Assembly: GCF_964218355.1 (NCBI RefSeq)
Contig: NZ_CAXPMC010000009.1
Span: forward strand, 372,001-436,000
Source: Ferrovibrio sp964218355
Lineage (GTDB): Bacteria > Pseudomonadota > Alphaproteobacteria > Ferrovibrionales > Ferrovibrionaceae
Direction of reading: 5' to 3'
Length of the DNA stretch: 64,000 nucleotides
Shown here one piece after another: positions 32,958 to 41,372 of this stretch. Positions within the stretch are counted from its first letter, which is position 1. The number at the start of each line of letters is the position of its first letter. A program made the translations under genes and the position numbers. The notes below the pieces were generated by a model, which did no database searches, was not told where the DNA came from, and saw nothing but the letters and a program-made list of their open reading frames with translations.

Positions 32958-33815
32958 CTAGTCGGCGAACAGCAAAATGGCATAGTCGCCGATGCGCTGG
33001 AAGCCTAACGCAACGTAAGCCCGCTGCGCCGCGAGATTGTCGTCGCCGGTGAACAGGATGGCTTCCGTTGCGCCAAGCCGCTGCGCATGCTGCAGGGCTC
33101 CGGCCACCACGGCGCGGGCATGGCCGCGCCCGCGCAGTTCCGGCGGCGTCCAGACATTGCCGATCTGCACCATGTCGGGCAGGCGGGCATTGAAGCAGCA
33201 TCCGGCCACCGGCCGGTTGCCGTCGCAGAGCACGAACTGGCTGCCTTCGGCGACCCAGCGCTCCACTGCCTCCTGTGCATCGGCACGGGCGGCGGCGGTT
33301 TCGGCAGCGCCATTCATGGCGACGTCGAAATCGAAGCGCCAGCCGGCCAGCAGCGTCAGGTCGGGTACGGCCGCCGGGCGGCAGTGCAGGCGGCCGTCCT
33401 GCAGCGGTGCCGGCAGCCGCAGCCGGGCGAGATCGAGACGGAACAGGCCTTCACGGCTGTCGACCCGGACAGGCCGCGCCTGCGCCTGCAGGGCGGTGCG
33501 GGCTGCGGCCACCTCTTCGGGCAGACCGATCAGGCCGGCGACATGGCGGCCGGCGGCAGCGACAGGCGCCAGGGCACCGGCATGCCCGCCGGCCAGAAGG
33601 ATCACCAGGCCGTTCCAGTAATGCGCGGCGACGCCATCAATGGCCCCGTCCCGGAACAGGGCGGCATAGCGGCCCTGATAGGGATGCACGCCATCGACGA
33701 GGCCGCTCTGTGCCAGATTCGAGCGCAGGAACATCGCCCGCGGGGCATGACGCCGCAGGAAGGCATCCAGGGCCGGGTGGTCGCCGTCGCCCAGCAGTCG
33801 GACGGCAGCCGTCAC
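32958..33815 (-). CDS. GNAT family N-acetyltransferase
   Basis: A 285-residue protein with an N-terminal region of unknown fold and a C-terminal GNAT domain. The acetyl-CoA loop reads VWTPPELRGRGHARAVVAGALQHA, followed by the typical AILFTGDDNLAAQRAYVALGFQRIGDYAI end. The substrate is unknown. The gene is in tandem with the enoyl-CoA hydratase gene (11 bp) and the cystathionine beta-lyase gene (7 bp), so the three may be co-transcribed. Confidence 0.85.
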   Translation of the reverse strand: MTAAVRLLGDGDHPALDAFLRRHAPRAMFLRSNLAQSGLVDGVHPYQGRYAALFRDGAIDGVAAHYWNGLVILLAGGHAGALAPVAAAGRHVAGLIGLPEEVAAARTALQAQARPVRVDSREGLFRLDLARLRLPAPLQDGRLHCRPAAVPDLTLLAGWRFDFDVAMNGAAETAAARADAQEAVERWVAEGSQFVLCDGNRPVAGCCFNARLPDMVQIGNVWTPPELRGRGHARAVVAGALQHAQRLGATEAILFTGDDNLAAQRAYVALGFQRIGDYAILLFAD

Positions 33816-33822
33816 GCAGCCG

Positions 33823-35004
33823 TCAGCCCTGCGCCTTGTTGAGGCGCGTGAAGCCGGCGGTCAGGTCGGCCTGCAGATCCTCGACCGCTTCCAGGCCGAT
33901 ATGCAGGCGGATCAGTGGGCCATGGTCGCGCCAGGGCTCGGCGCTGCGGATACGGTGCGGCATCGCCACGGTGACCAGGCTTTCGAAGCCGCCCCAGGAA
34001 TAACCGATGCCGAACAGGTCGAGATGGTCGACGAAGGCGGCCACGGCCTCTTCGCCGTATTTGCGGTCCAGTTCGAAGGCGAACAGGCCGCAGGCACCAA
34101 GGAAGTCGCGTTTCCACAGGGCATGGCCGGGATCCTGCGGCAGGCCGGGGTGGCGCACGGCGGTCACTTCCGGCCGGCCGCGCAGCCAGTCGGCCACGGC
34201 CAGGGCGCTTTCCATGTGGCGCGGCAGCCGCACCGCCATGGTGCGCAGGCCGCGCAGGCCGAGATAGACCTCGTCGGGGCCGGCCGCCGTGCCCAATGCG
34301 CGGGTGCTGTCGCGCAGCGCCGGCCAGCTTTCCTTTGTCGCCACGACAAGGCCCAGCATGGCGTCGGAATGGCCGACGATATACTTGGTGGCGGCATGCA
34401 CGGACAGGTCGACGCCGTGGCTGAAGCTCTTGAAATAGAGCGGTGTGCCCCAGGTGTTGTCGATCGCCACCTTGGCGCCGTGCTGGTGCGCGATCTCGCA
34501 GATCGCCGGTACGTCCTGCACCTCGAAGGTCAGCGAGCCCGGCGATTCCAGGAAGACCAGCGTGGTATTCGGCCGCAGCTTCTCGCGGATGCCGGCATTG
34601 AGGGTGGGGCTGAAATATTCGGTCTCAACGCCCATCCGCTTCAGCAGGGTGTCGCAGAAATGCCGGGTCGGGCCGTAGACGCTGTCGGTCACCAGGATAT
34701 GGTCGCCGGTCTTGACCACGCTGAGGATCGCGCCGGAACAGGCCGCCGCACCGGAAGGAAAACTGATCGCGCGGTAGCCGCCTTCCAGCTCGGCCACGGT
34801 GTTCTCGAAGGCATAGGTCAGGGGTGTGCCGATGCGGCCATAGGAGGTGACCTGCTCGTCGCGTTCGCGCGCGGCATAGGTTTCCTTCAGGGCCTTCAGG
34901 TTCGGCTGCAGGATGGTCGAGGCACGGTAGACGGGGATGTTGACCGCGCCGTGGTGGCCTTCGGGATCGCGGCCCAGGGTGGCGAGCTTGGTTTCGTCTT
35001 TCAT
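33823..35004 (-). CDS. metC: cystathionine beta-lyase
   Basis: This PLP enzyme of the Cys/Met metabolism family cleaves cystathionine to homocysteine, pyruvate and ammonia. The PLP lysine lies in VHAATKYIVGHSD (near residue 200), with the upstream GAAACSGAILSV and VAIDNTWGTPLYF segments and the C-terminal SWGGFESL. RIGTPLTYAFENTVAELEGGYRAISFPSGAAA and the 393-residue length match the alphaproteobacterial MetC subgroup rather than gamma-synthases. Confidence 0.9.
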   Translation of the reverse strand: MKDETKLATLGRDPEGHHGAVNIPVYRASTILQPNLKALKETYAARERDEQVTSYGRIGTPLTYAFENTVAELEGGYRAISFPSGAAACSGAILSVVKTGDHILVTDSVYGPTRHFCDTLLKRMGVETEYFSPTLNAGIREKLRPNTTLVFLESPGSLTFEVQDVPAICEIAHQHGAKVAIDNTWGTPLYFKSFSHGVDLSVHAATKYIVGHSDAMLGLVVATKESWPALRDSTRALGTAAGPDEVYLGLRGLRTMAVRLPRHMESALAVADWLRGRPEVTAVRHPGLPQDPGHALWKRDFLGACGLFAFELDRKYGEEAVAAFVDHLDLFGIGYSWGGFESLVTVAMPHRIRSAEPWRDHGPLIRLHIGLEAVEDLQADLTAGFTRLNKAQG

Positions 35005-35038
35005 GTCGGACTCCGGTCTGGGGCCCGACTATTGCAAA

Positions 35039-35065
35039 GCCCGGGCCTTCTGAGAAGGCCCGGGC
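35039..35065 (-). terminator. hairpin terminator between oxidoreductase and metC genes
   Basis: GCCCGGGCCTTC (35039-35050) and GAAGGCCCGGGC (35054-35065) form a perfect 12-bp stem with a 3-base loop. On the reverse strand it follows the stop of the oxidoreductase gene at 35080 and is trailed by only a short T-run (TTTGC), so it is a strong hairpin with a modest U-tract. Confidence 0.72.
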
Positions 35066-35079
35066 CCCGCGCCGGCGGC

Positions 35080-36087
35080 TCAGAAGCCGGCCAGCACAAG
35101 TTTGCCACGGGTGCGTCCGCTTTCGATGGCGGCATGCGCCTGGCGCAGGTTTTTCGCAGTGATGGGCCCGAGCACCTCCGCCAGCGTGGTGCGCAACGTG
35201 CCGCTGTCGACCAGGCGGGCCACCTCGTTCAGCAGATCATGCTGGGCCTGCATGTCGGCAGTCCGGAACATCGGCCGTGCAAACATGAACTCCCAGTGCA
35301 CCGAAACCGCCTTGCGCTTGAACGGCAGGATATCGAGGCTGTCCGGATCGTCGATCACGCCGATGCGCCCCTGCGGAGCGATGATCTCGGCATAGGTGGC
35401 CAGATGGCGGGCGGTCTCGGTGGTCGAGAAGAGATAGTCGACCCCGTCGATGCCCAGTGCCTGCAGCTGGGGCGGCATCGGCTGACTGTGGTCGAGCACG
35501 TGATGGGCGCCGAGCTGTGTCACCCAGTCCCGGGTCTCGGCCCGCGAGGCGGTGGCCAGCACCGTCAGGCCGGTCAGCTGCCGGGCGAGCTGGATGGCAA
35601 TCGAACCGACGCCACCGGCGCCGCCGACGATCAGGATGCTGCCGCGACTGTCGCCGCGTTTCAGGCCGAAGCGGTCGAACAGCATTTCCCAGGCGGTGAT
35701 CGCGGTCAGCGGCAGGGCGGCGGCGGCCGGGAAATCCAGGCTCTGCGGTTTGGCGCCGACGATGCGCTCGTCCACCAGGTGGTATTCGGCATTGGTGCCG
35801 GGCCGGGTGATATCACCGGCATAGAAGACGGCATCGCCGGGCCTGAACAGGGAGGCGTCGGGGCCTGTGGCCTCGACGATCCCGGCGGCATCGAAGCCGA
35901 GGATGCGGGGGGCATCCGTTGCGGGGGCCATGTTGCGGCGGACCTTGGTGTCGACCGGATTGACGGCGACGGCCATTACTTTGACCAGCAGGTCGCGGCC
36001 GGCCGGCTGCGGCTTGTCGAGGGTCAGGTCGGTCAGGGCTTCGGGTTCGGTGATCGGCAGGGGTTTGCGGTAACCGACAGCTTTCAT
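35080..36087 (-). CDS. NAD(P)-dependent alcohol dehydrogenase/quinone oxidoreductase family protein
   Basis: A medium-chain dehydrogenase/reductase of 335 residues. The GroES-like N-terminus (VAVNPVDTKVRRN, RILGFDAAGIVEATG) lacks catalytic zinc cysteines, and the Rossmann motif reads LIVGGAGGVGSIAIQLARQL. It resembles the quinone-oxidoreductase-like 'adh_fam' branch. The ATG at 36087 has GGAGA eight bases upstream. A LysR gene is divergently placed 110 bp away, the usual layout for a LysR-controlled oxidoreductase. Confidence 0.88.
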   Translation of the reverse strand: MKAVGYRKPLPITEPEALTDLTLDKPQPAGRDLLVKVMAVAVNPVDTKVRRNMAPATDAPRILGFDAAGIVEATGPDASLFRPGDAVFYAGDITRPGTNAEYHLVDERIVGAKPQSLDFPAAAALPLTAITAWEMLFDRFGLKRGDSRGSILIVGGAGGVGSIAIQLARQLTGLTVLATASRAETRDWVTQLGAHHVLDHSQPMPPQLQALGIDGVDYLFSTTETARHLATYAEIIAPQGRIGVIDDPDSLDILPFKRKAVSVHWEFMFARPMFRTADMQAQHDLLNEVARLVDSGTLRTTLAEVLGPITAKNLRQAHAAIESGRTRGKLVLAGF

Positions 36088-36150
36088 GATCTGGTCTCCA
36101 GGGGCAGGCATGGGGTTGCCCGGGCAATCTGGGGCCCGGTGATTGATATA

Positions 36151-36173
36151 AGAAATTAATAGTTGCTATTTCT
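36151..36173. promoter_or_regulatory. candidate LysR-type binding site
   Basis: AGAAAT (36151-36156) and ATTTCT (36168-36173) form an inverted repeat separated by 11 bases, matching the T-N11-A layout of LysR boxes. It lies in the AT-rich 110-bp space between the divergent oxidoreductase and LysR genes. Confidence 0.55.
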
Positions 36174-36197
36174 GGCATGCGTTTTACTTATTGATCC

Positions 36198-37079
36198 ATG
36201 CGCTATCCCGATTTCGACCTCGACTCCCTGCGTTCCTTTGTGGCCGTCGCCGAGGCCGGCGGCTTCACCGCGGCCGGGGAGCGGCTCGGCCGGACCCAGG
36301 CGGCCATCTCGATCAGGATCAAGAAGCTGGAGGAGATGCTGGGGCGCCGGGTTTTCGAGCGCACCAGCCGCTCGCTGCATCTGACCCGGGACGGCGAGAT
36401 GCTGCTGGGTTATGCCCGCCGGCTGCTGGAGCTGAACGACGAGGCGGTGCGCCGTTTCACCGAGCCCGAGGCCAGCGGTGAAATCCGTCTCGGCGTCGTG
36501 GAGTATTTCGTGCCGCGCCATCTGCCGGGGGTGCTGGCGCGGTTTGCCCGCATCTATCCGCGGGTGCATATCGACGTGAAGGTCGGCATGAGCAGCAGCC
36601 TGACCGAGGCGCTGGATGCCGGCCAGCTCGACCTGGTGATCGCCAAGCGCGACGATGGCGAGACGCGCGGACGGGTGATCTGGCGCGAAAGCATGGACTG
36701 GGTTTGCGCGCCCGACCTGCCGCTCGAAGATGCCGCGCCTCTGCCGCTGTGCACGATGCCGCCGCCCTGCGTTTTCCGCGCCCGCGGCTTTGCGGCACTG
36801 AAACGGATCGGACGCTCCTGGCGGGTGGTCTACACCAGCGAAAGCGGCATGAGCGTGCTGGCGGCGGCCCGCGCGGGTCTCGGCATCATGGTGACCAGTG
36901 GCAGCACGATCACGCCGGACCTGCGCCGGCTGGGCCCGGGGGACGGCTTCCCCCCGCTGGGCGAGATCGAACATGCGGTATTCGGGGAAGGCGGCAGCCA
37001 TGCCGAGATCAAGGCAACCTTGGTCCATTTCATCGAAGACAGCCTGCAGGCCTTGGCGGGAGGCCGACAGGCGGCTTAA
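36198..37079 (+). CDS. LysR family transcriptional regulator
   Basis: A 293-residue LysR regulator. The N-terminal helix-turn-helix reads DSLRSFVAVAEAGGFTAAGERLGRTQAAISIRIKKLEEMLGRRVFERTSRSL, followed by a LysR substrate-binding domain. It is divergent from the oxidoreductase gene and probably controls it and itself through the dyad at 36151-36173. The M20 peptidase gene follows in the same direction after 32 bp and may be read through. Confidence 0.9.
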   Translation: MRYPDFDLDSLRSFVAVAEAGGFTAAGERLGRTQAAISIRIKKLEEMLGRRVFERTSRSLHLTRDGEMLLGYARRLLELNDEAVRRFTEPEASGEIRLGVVEYFVPRHLPGVLARFARIYPRVHIDVKVGMSSSLTEALDAGQLDLVIAKRDDGETRGRVIWRESMDWVCAPDLPLEDAAPLPLCTMPPPCVFRARGFAALKRIGRSWRVVYTSESGMSVLAAARAGLGIMVTSGSTITPDLRRLGPGDGFPPLGEIEHAVFGEGGSHAEIKATLVHFIEDSLQALAGGRQAA

Positions 37080-37111
37080 ATCGGGGTCCCGTTTCCAGTC
37101 GAGGTTTTCCC

Positions 37112-38509
37112 GTGACCCGTGCCGCCGCCATCGAAGCCGCCACCGATTATCTTGACCAGGGCGGCTTTGCCGCCGATCTCGCCCGCCGCGTGGCGATCCC
37201 CACCGAAAGCCAGAATCCGGATCGCGCCGCCGACCTCGGCCGCTATGTCGACAGCGAGATGCGCGCGGCGCTGGAGCCGCTGGGCTTCACCTGCACGGTG
37301 CATCCGAATCCGGCCGCCAATGGCGGACCCTTCCTGGTCGCCGTGCGCCGCGAGCCCGGCGCGGTGAAGACGGTGTTTTCCTATGGCCATGGCGACGTGA
37401 TCCGCGGCCAGGATGCCCAGTGGCGCAGCGGCATCGGCCCATGGGCACTGGTGCAGGAAGGCGAGAAGCTGTATGGCCGCGGCACGGCCGACAACAAGGG
37501 CCAGCACACCGTCAACATCGCCGCGCTGGCCGCCGTGCTGAAGGCGCGGGGCGGCAGGCTCGGCTTCAACGTGGTGCTGCTGATCGAGACCGGCGAGGAG
37601 GTCGGATCGCCCGGCCTCGACGCCTTCTGCAAGACACAGCGCGAGGCCTGGGGCGCCAACCTGTTCCTGGCCTCCGACGGGCCACGGCTGTCGCCGGAGC
37701 GGCCGACGCTCTACTGCGGCTCGCGTGGCGCCATGAATTTCGATCTCAGCGTCGACCTTCGCTCCGGCGCGCATCATTCCGGCAACTGGGGCGGCCTGCT
37801 GGCCGATCCGGGCATCATCCTCGCCCACGCCATTGCCAGCATCGCCGGCCCGACCGGCCAGATACGGATTCCGGAATGGGTGCCGAAGGAACTGCCGGCC
37901 GGTGTGCGCCGTGCGCTGGCCGACTGCACGGTCGGTGGCGGCGAGGACGGCCCTGCGGTGGATGCCTGGTGGGGCGAGCCCGGCCTGTCGCCGGCGGAAC
38001 GCGTCTATGGCTGGTGCAGTTTCGACGTGCTGGCTTTCAGGACCGGCAACCCGGAAGCGCCGGTGAACGCGATTCCCGGCAGGGCCACCGCGCATTGCCA
38101 GATCCGTTTCGTGGTCGGGGTCGATTCCGACCAGTTCCTGCCGGCCCTGCGCCGCCATCTCGACCGCCACGGGTTTCCGCAGGTCGAGGTTACGCTGGCG
38201 CGTGCCGCTTACTTCCGTGCAACCAGGCTGGATCCAGACCATCCCTATGTGCATTTCGCGCTCGGCTCGGTCGAGAAGACGCTGGGCATGAAGCCGGCGC
38301 TGCTGCCCAATCTCGGCGGCTCGCTGCCCAACGACGTGTTCGCCGATACGCTGGGCCTGCCCACCGTCTGGGTGCCGCATTCCTATGCGGCCTGTTCGCA
38401 GCATGCCCCGAACGAGCATGTGCTGCTGCCGGTGATGCGGCAGGGCCTGGCGATGATGGCCGGCCTGTTCTGGGATCTGGGCGAGGCGGACGACAGCATC
38501 GCCGCCTGA
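37112..38509 (+). CDS. M20 family metallopeptidase
   Basis: An M20-type dipeptidase/deacylase of 465 residues. Metal-ligand regions are SYGHGDVI (first His and Asp), YGRGTADNKGQ, IETGEEVGSPG (catalytic and metal Glu) and, near the C-terminus, VPHSYAACSQHAPNEH. A dimerisation-domain insert occupies the middle. The start is a GTG at 37112 with GAGG seven bases upstream; the longer open frame runs through the LysR gene out of register. It could act on dipeptides or N-acyl amino acids. Confidence 0.88.
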   Translation: MTRAAAIEAATDYLDQGGFAADLARRVAIPTESQNPDRAADLGRYVDSEMRAALEPLGFTCTVHPNPAANGGPFLVAVRREPGAVKTVFSYGHGDVIRGQDAQWRSGIGPWALVQEGEKLYGRGTADNKGQHTVNIAALAAVLKARGGRLGFNVVLLIETGEEVGSPGLDAFCKTQREAWGANLFLASDGPRLSPERPTLYCGSRGAMNFDLSVDLRSGAHHSGNWGGLLADPGIILAHAIASIAGPTGQIRIPEWVPKELPAGVRRALADCTVGGGEDGPAVDAWWGEPGLSPAERVYGWCSFDVLAFRTGNPEAPVNAIPGRATAHCQIRFVVGVDSDQFLPALRRHLDRHGFPQVEVTLARAAYFRATRLDPDHPYVHFALGSVEKTLGMKPALLPNLGGSLPNDVFADTLGLPTVWVPHSYAACSQHAPNEHVLLPVMRQGLAMMAGLFWDLGEADDSIAA

Positions 38510-38513
38510 TTCG

Positions 38514-38996
38514 ATGCCGGAGCCGTCGTTGCTGGCCGGGTGGCTGCAGGATTTCGGCCTTGCCGGCCTGTTCCTGTGGTCGCTGCTGGCCGCGACGCTG
38601 GTGCCGCTGTCTTCTGAGGCGGCTCTGGCCGCGGCCCGCGGCCTCGACCTTGCGCCGGTTACGATGTTGTTCCTGGCGGCGACGGCAGGAAATGTAGGCG
38701 GTGCACTGATCAACTGGTTTCTGGGCGCCTACTGCCTGCGGTTTAAGCACAGGCGCTGGTTTCCGGTCAGTGATGTGCAACTGCAAAAAGCCGGCGCCCG
38801 CTTCGACCGCTGGGGCGCGGCGGTGCTGCTTTTTAGCTGGATTCCTGTCGTCGGCGACCCGCTGACCTTCGCTGCGGGTGCGCTGCGCTATCCGTTGGCC
38901 CGATTCTTGATAGCTGTGACTCTCGGCAAGGCAGCGCGATATGCCGTCGTATTATGGCTCACCGGCGCTGCCTTGCCCGTTTTCGCAGCGGTGTGA
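38514..38996 (+). CDS. VTT/SNARE-associated domain membrane protein (YqaA-like)
   Basis: A 160-residue inner-membrane protein of the DedA-related YqaA type. Four or five spans are visible, with ATLVPLSSEAALAAARG near the first, AGNVGGALINWFLGAY in the centre and the conserved WIPVVGDPLTFAAGALRYPLARF re-entrant region. Family members influence membrane lipid and proton homeostasis; the specific role is unknown. It starts 4 bp after the M20 stop. Confidence 0.85.
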   Translation: MPEPSLLAGWLQDFGLAGLFLWSLLAATLVPLSSEAALAAARGLDLAPVTMLFLAATAGNVGGALINWFLGAYCLRFKHRRWFPVSDVQLQKAGARFDRWGAAVLLFSWIPVVGDPLTFAAGALRYPLARFLIAVTLGKAARYAVVLWLTGAALPVFAAV

Positions 38997-39055
38997 TAAT
39001 TTTACGTCGGCGCTGCGAAAATGCAGTCCAGTCTAGAAACAGGGAAGGGTAACCA

Positions 39056-40075
39056 ATGAAACTTCTTCAGGCGGCCGCTGCTGCGGCAGTGTTCGTGTTT
39101 GCCGCGCAGGGGGCCCAGGCGGGCGCCACCTTCGATGCGGTGAAGGCGAAGGGCTTTGTCCAGTGCGGTGTCAACACCGGTCTCGGTGGCTTTGCCGCGC
39201 CGGATTCGAAGGGCGAGTGGAAAGGCCTGGATGTCGATGTCTGCCGCGCGGTGGCTGCGGCCATGTTCGGCGATGCGACCAAGGTCAAGTACACGCCGCT
39301 GACCGCCCAGCAGCGCTTCACCGCCCTGCAGTCGGGCGAGATCGACGTGCTGGTGCGCAACACCACCCAGACGCTGACCCGCGATGCCTCGCTGGGCCTG
39401 ATCGGCGCCGGTGTGAACTACTATGACGGCCAGGGCTTCATGGTGAAGAAGTCGCTGGGCGTGAAGAGCGCCAAGGAACTGAACGGCGCCACCGTCTGCG
39501 TGCAGCCGGGCACCACCACCGAACTCAATCTGGCCGACTATTTCCGCGCCCAGAAGATGGAGTTCAAGCCGGTGGTGATCGAGAAGCTGGACGAGGTGGT
39601 TGCCGCCTATGCGGCCGGCCGCTGCGACGTCTACACCACGGATGCCTCGGGTCTCGCGGCGACCCGCGCGACCCAGCTGCAGAATCCGGACGACCACATC
39701 ATCCTGCCGGAAATCATCTCCAAGGAGCCGCTCGGCCCGATGGTCCGCCAGGGCGATGACCAGTGGCTGGTGCTGGTGCGCTGGGCGCTGCTGGGCATGG
39801 TCGAGGCCGAGGAACTCGGCGTCACCTCGAAGAATGTCGACGAGATGCTGAAGAGCGACAACCCGAACGTAAAGCGCCTGCTGGGCGTCACCCCGGGCAT
39901 GGGCAAGAATCTCGGCGTCGACGAGAAGTGGGCCTACAGCATCGTCAAGCAGGTCGGCAATTACGGCGAGATCTTCGAAGCCAATGTCGGCGTGAAGACC
40001 CCGCTGAAGCTGGCCCGCGGGCAGAACGCGCTGTGGACCAACGGCGGCCTGATGTACGCCTGGCCGGTCCGGTAA
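39056..40075 (+). CDS. aapJ: general L-amino acid ABC transporter substrate-binding protein
   Basis: This periplasmic receptor belongs to an AapJQMP/Bzt-type importer for glutamate, aspartate and other amino acids. A signal peptide (MKLLQAAAAAAVFVFAAQGAQA) precedes the domain CGVNTGLGGFAAPDSKGEWKGLDVDVCRAVAAAMFGD. The C-terminal NYGEIFEANVG and GLMYAWPVR are diagnostic of this family. The length is 339 residues. It is followed by aapQ, aapM and the start of aapP. Confidence 0.93.
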   Translation: MKLLQAAAAAAVFVFAAQGAQAGATFDAVKAKGFVQCGVNTGLGGFAAPDSKGEWKGLDVDVCRAVAAAMFGDATKVKYTPLTAQQRFTALQSGEIDVLVRNTTQTLTRDASLGLIGAGVNYYDGQGFMVKKSLGVKSAKELNGATVCVQPGTTTELNLADYFRAQKMEFKPVVIEKLDEVVAAYAAGRCDVYTTDASGLAATRATQLQNPDDHIILPEIISKEPLGPMVRQGDDQWLVLVRWALLGMVEAEELGVTSKNVDEMLKSDNPNVKRLLGVTPGMGKNLGVDEKWAYSIVKQVGNYGEIFEANVGVKTPLKLARGQNALWTNGGLMYAWPVR

Positions 40076-40090
40076 CGCGGTCGGAATGAT

Positions 40091-40126
40091 GCAGCCCGGC
40101 GGCGGAACAGGGCGTCGCCGGGCTGC
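40091..40126 (+). promoter_or_regulatory. intercistronic hairpin between aapJ and aapQ
   Basis: GCAGCCCGGCG (40091-40101) pairs with CGCCGGGCTGC (40116-40126) over a 14-base loop. No T-run follows, so read-through to aapQ is expected. It would stabilise the abundant receptor message, as at 27032-27065. Confidence 0.65.
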
Positions 40127-40183
40127 GCTTCCCACGCGGGCATTTCCCGTACTTTCGTTGAAAATTTCAGCCATGGGGGGCAC

Positions 40184-41371
40184 ATGGCGGAGTCCTTGAA
40201 GGGCGGCGACGCTCCGGCGCGTCGTCTGAGCTGGAACGACCCGGATGTCCGGTCTGTCGTCTACCAGGTGGTTGCACTGGGGCTGGTCGCGCTGGTTGGC
40301 TGGTTCCTGATCAGCAACACGCTGCACAATCTTTCCGTCCGCAACATCGCGTCCGGCTTCGGTTTCATGGAGCGCGAGGCGGGTTTCGCCATCGGCGAGA
40401 GCCCGATCGCGTTCGGACCGGAGAACACCTATGGCCGCGCCGTGCTGGTCGGCCTGCTGAACACCCTGCGCATCGCCGCGGTCGGCATCATCCTCGCCAC
40501 CATCATCGGCACCATCGTCGGCATCGCACGGCTGTCGAAGAACTGGCTGATCGCCAGGCTGGCCACCGTCTATGTCGAGGTGGTGCGCAATGTGCCGCTG
40601 CTGCTGCAGCTGTTCTTCTGGTATGCGGTGATCACCGAAACCCTGCCGGGACCGCGTCAGGCCATCGATGCCGGACTCGGCGTCTTCATTTCCAACCGCG
40701 GCATCAAGTTTCCGGCGCCCACAGACCATGTCGCTTTCGACCTGGCGGCGCTGGGCTTCCTGGTTGCCATCGCACTCGCCGTGGCGGTGTCGCACTGGGC
40801 GAAAAAGCGCCAGGACGCCACCGGCCAGCCTTTCCCGGTCTGGTGGACCGGGCTTGGCCTGATCATCGGCATGCCGGTTCTCGGCTGGCTGGTCGGCGGG
40901 GCGCCGATGGAGCTCGACATGCCGGTGCTGCGCGGCTTCAACTTCAGCGGCGGCGCGACACTGACGCCGGAATTCGCCGCGCTGCTGGCCGGCCTGGTGA
41001 TCTACACCGCCGGCTTCGTCGCCGAGGTGGTGCGTGCCGGCATCCAGGCGGTCAATTACGGCCAGTGGGAGGCGGCCGGGGCACTCGGCCTCAGCCGGAC
41101 CCGGACCTTGCGGCTGGTGGTGCTGCCGCAGTCGCTGCGGGTCATCATCCCGCCCATGACCAGCCAGTATCTGAACCTGACCAAGAATTCGTCGCTGGCG
41201 GTGGCGATCGGCTATCCGGACATCGTCTCGATCGCCAACACCACCCTGAACCAGACCGGCCAGGCGATCGAGGGCATCATGATCATCATGGCGGTGTATC
41301 TCAGCATCAGCCTGTCGATCTCGGTGTTCATGAACTGGTACAACAAGCATATTGCGCTGGTGGAGCGGTAA
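40184..41371 (+). CDS. aapQ: general L-amino acid ABC transporter permease
   Basis: An inner-membrane permease of 395 residues, long for the His/Glu/Gln/Arg/opine family because of the insert typical of AapQ/BztB. Markers are GLLNTLRIAAVGIILATIIGTIVGIARLS, EVVRNVPLLLQLFFWY, GLVIYTAGFVAEVVRAGIQAVNYGQWEAAGALGLS (EAA loop) and VLPQSLRVIIPPMTSQYLNLTKNSSLAVAIGYPD. It precedes aapM by 1 bp. Confidence 0.93.
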   Translation: MAESLKGGDAPARRLSWNDPDVRSVVYQVVALGLVALVGWFLISNTLHNLSVRNIASGFGFMEREAGFAIGESPIAFGPENTYGRAVLVGLLNTLRIAAVGIILATIIGTIVGIARLSKNWLIARLATVYVEVVRNVPLLLQLFFWYAVITETLPGPRQAIDAGLGVFISNRGIKFPAPTDHVAFDLAALGFLVAIALAVAVSHWAKKRQDATGQPFPVWWTGLGLIIGMPVLGWLVGGAPMELDMPVLRGFNFSGGATLTPEFAALLAGLVIYTAGFVAEVVRAGIQAVNYGQWEAAGALGLSRTRTLRLVVLPQSLRVIIPPMTSQYLNLTKNSSLAVAIGYPDIVSIANTTLNQTGQAIEGIMIIMAVYLSISLSISVFMNWYNKHIALVER

Positions 41372-41372
41372 C

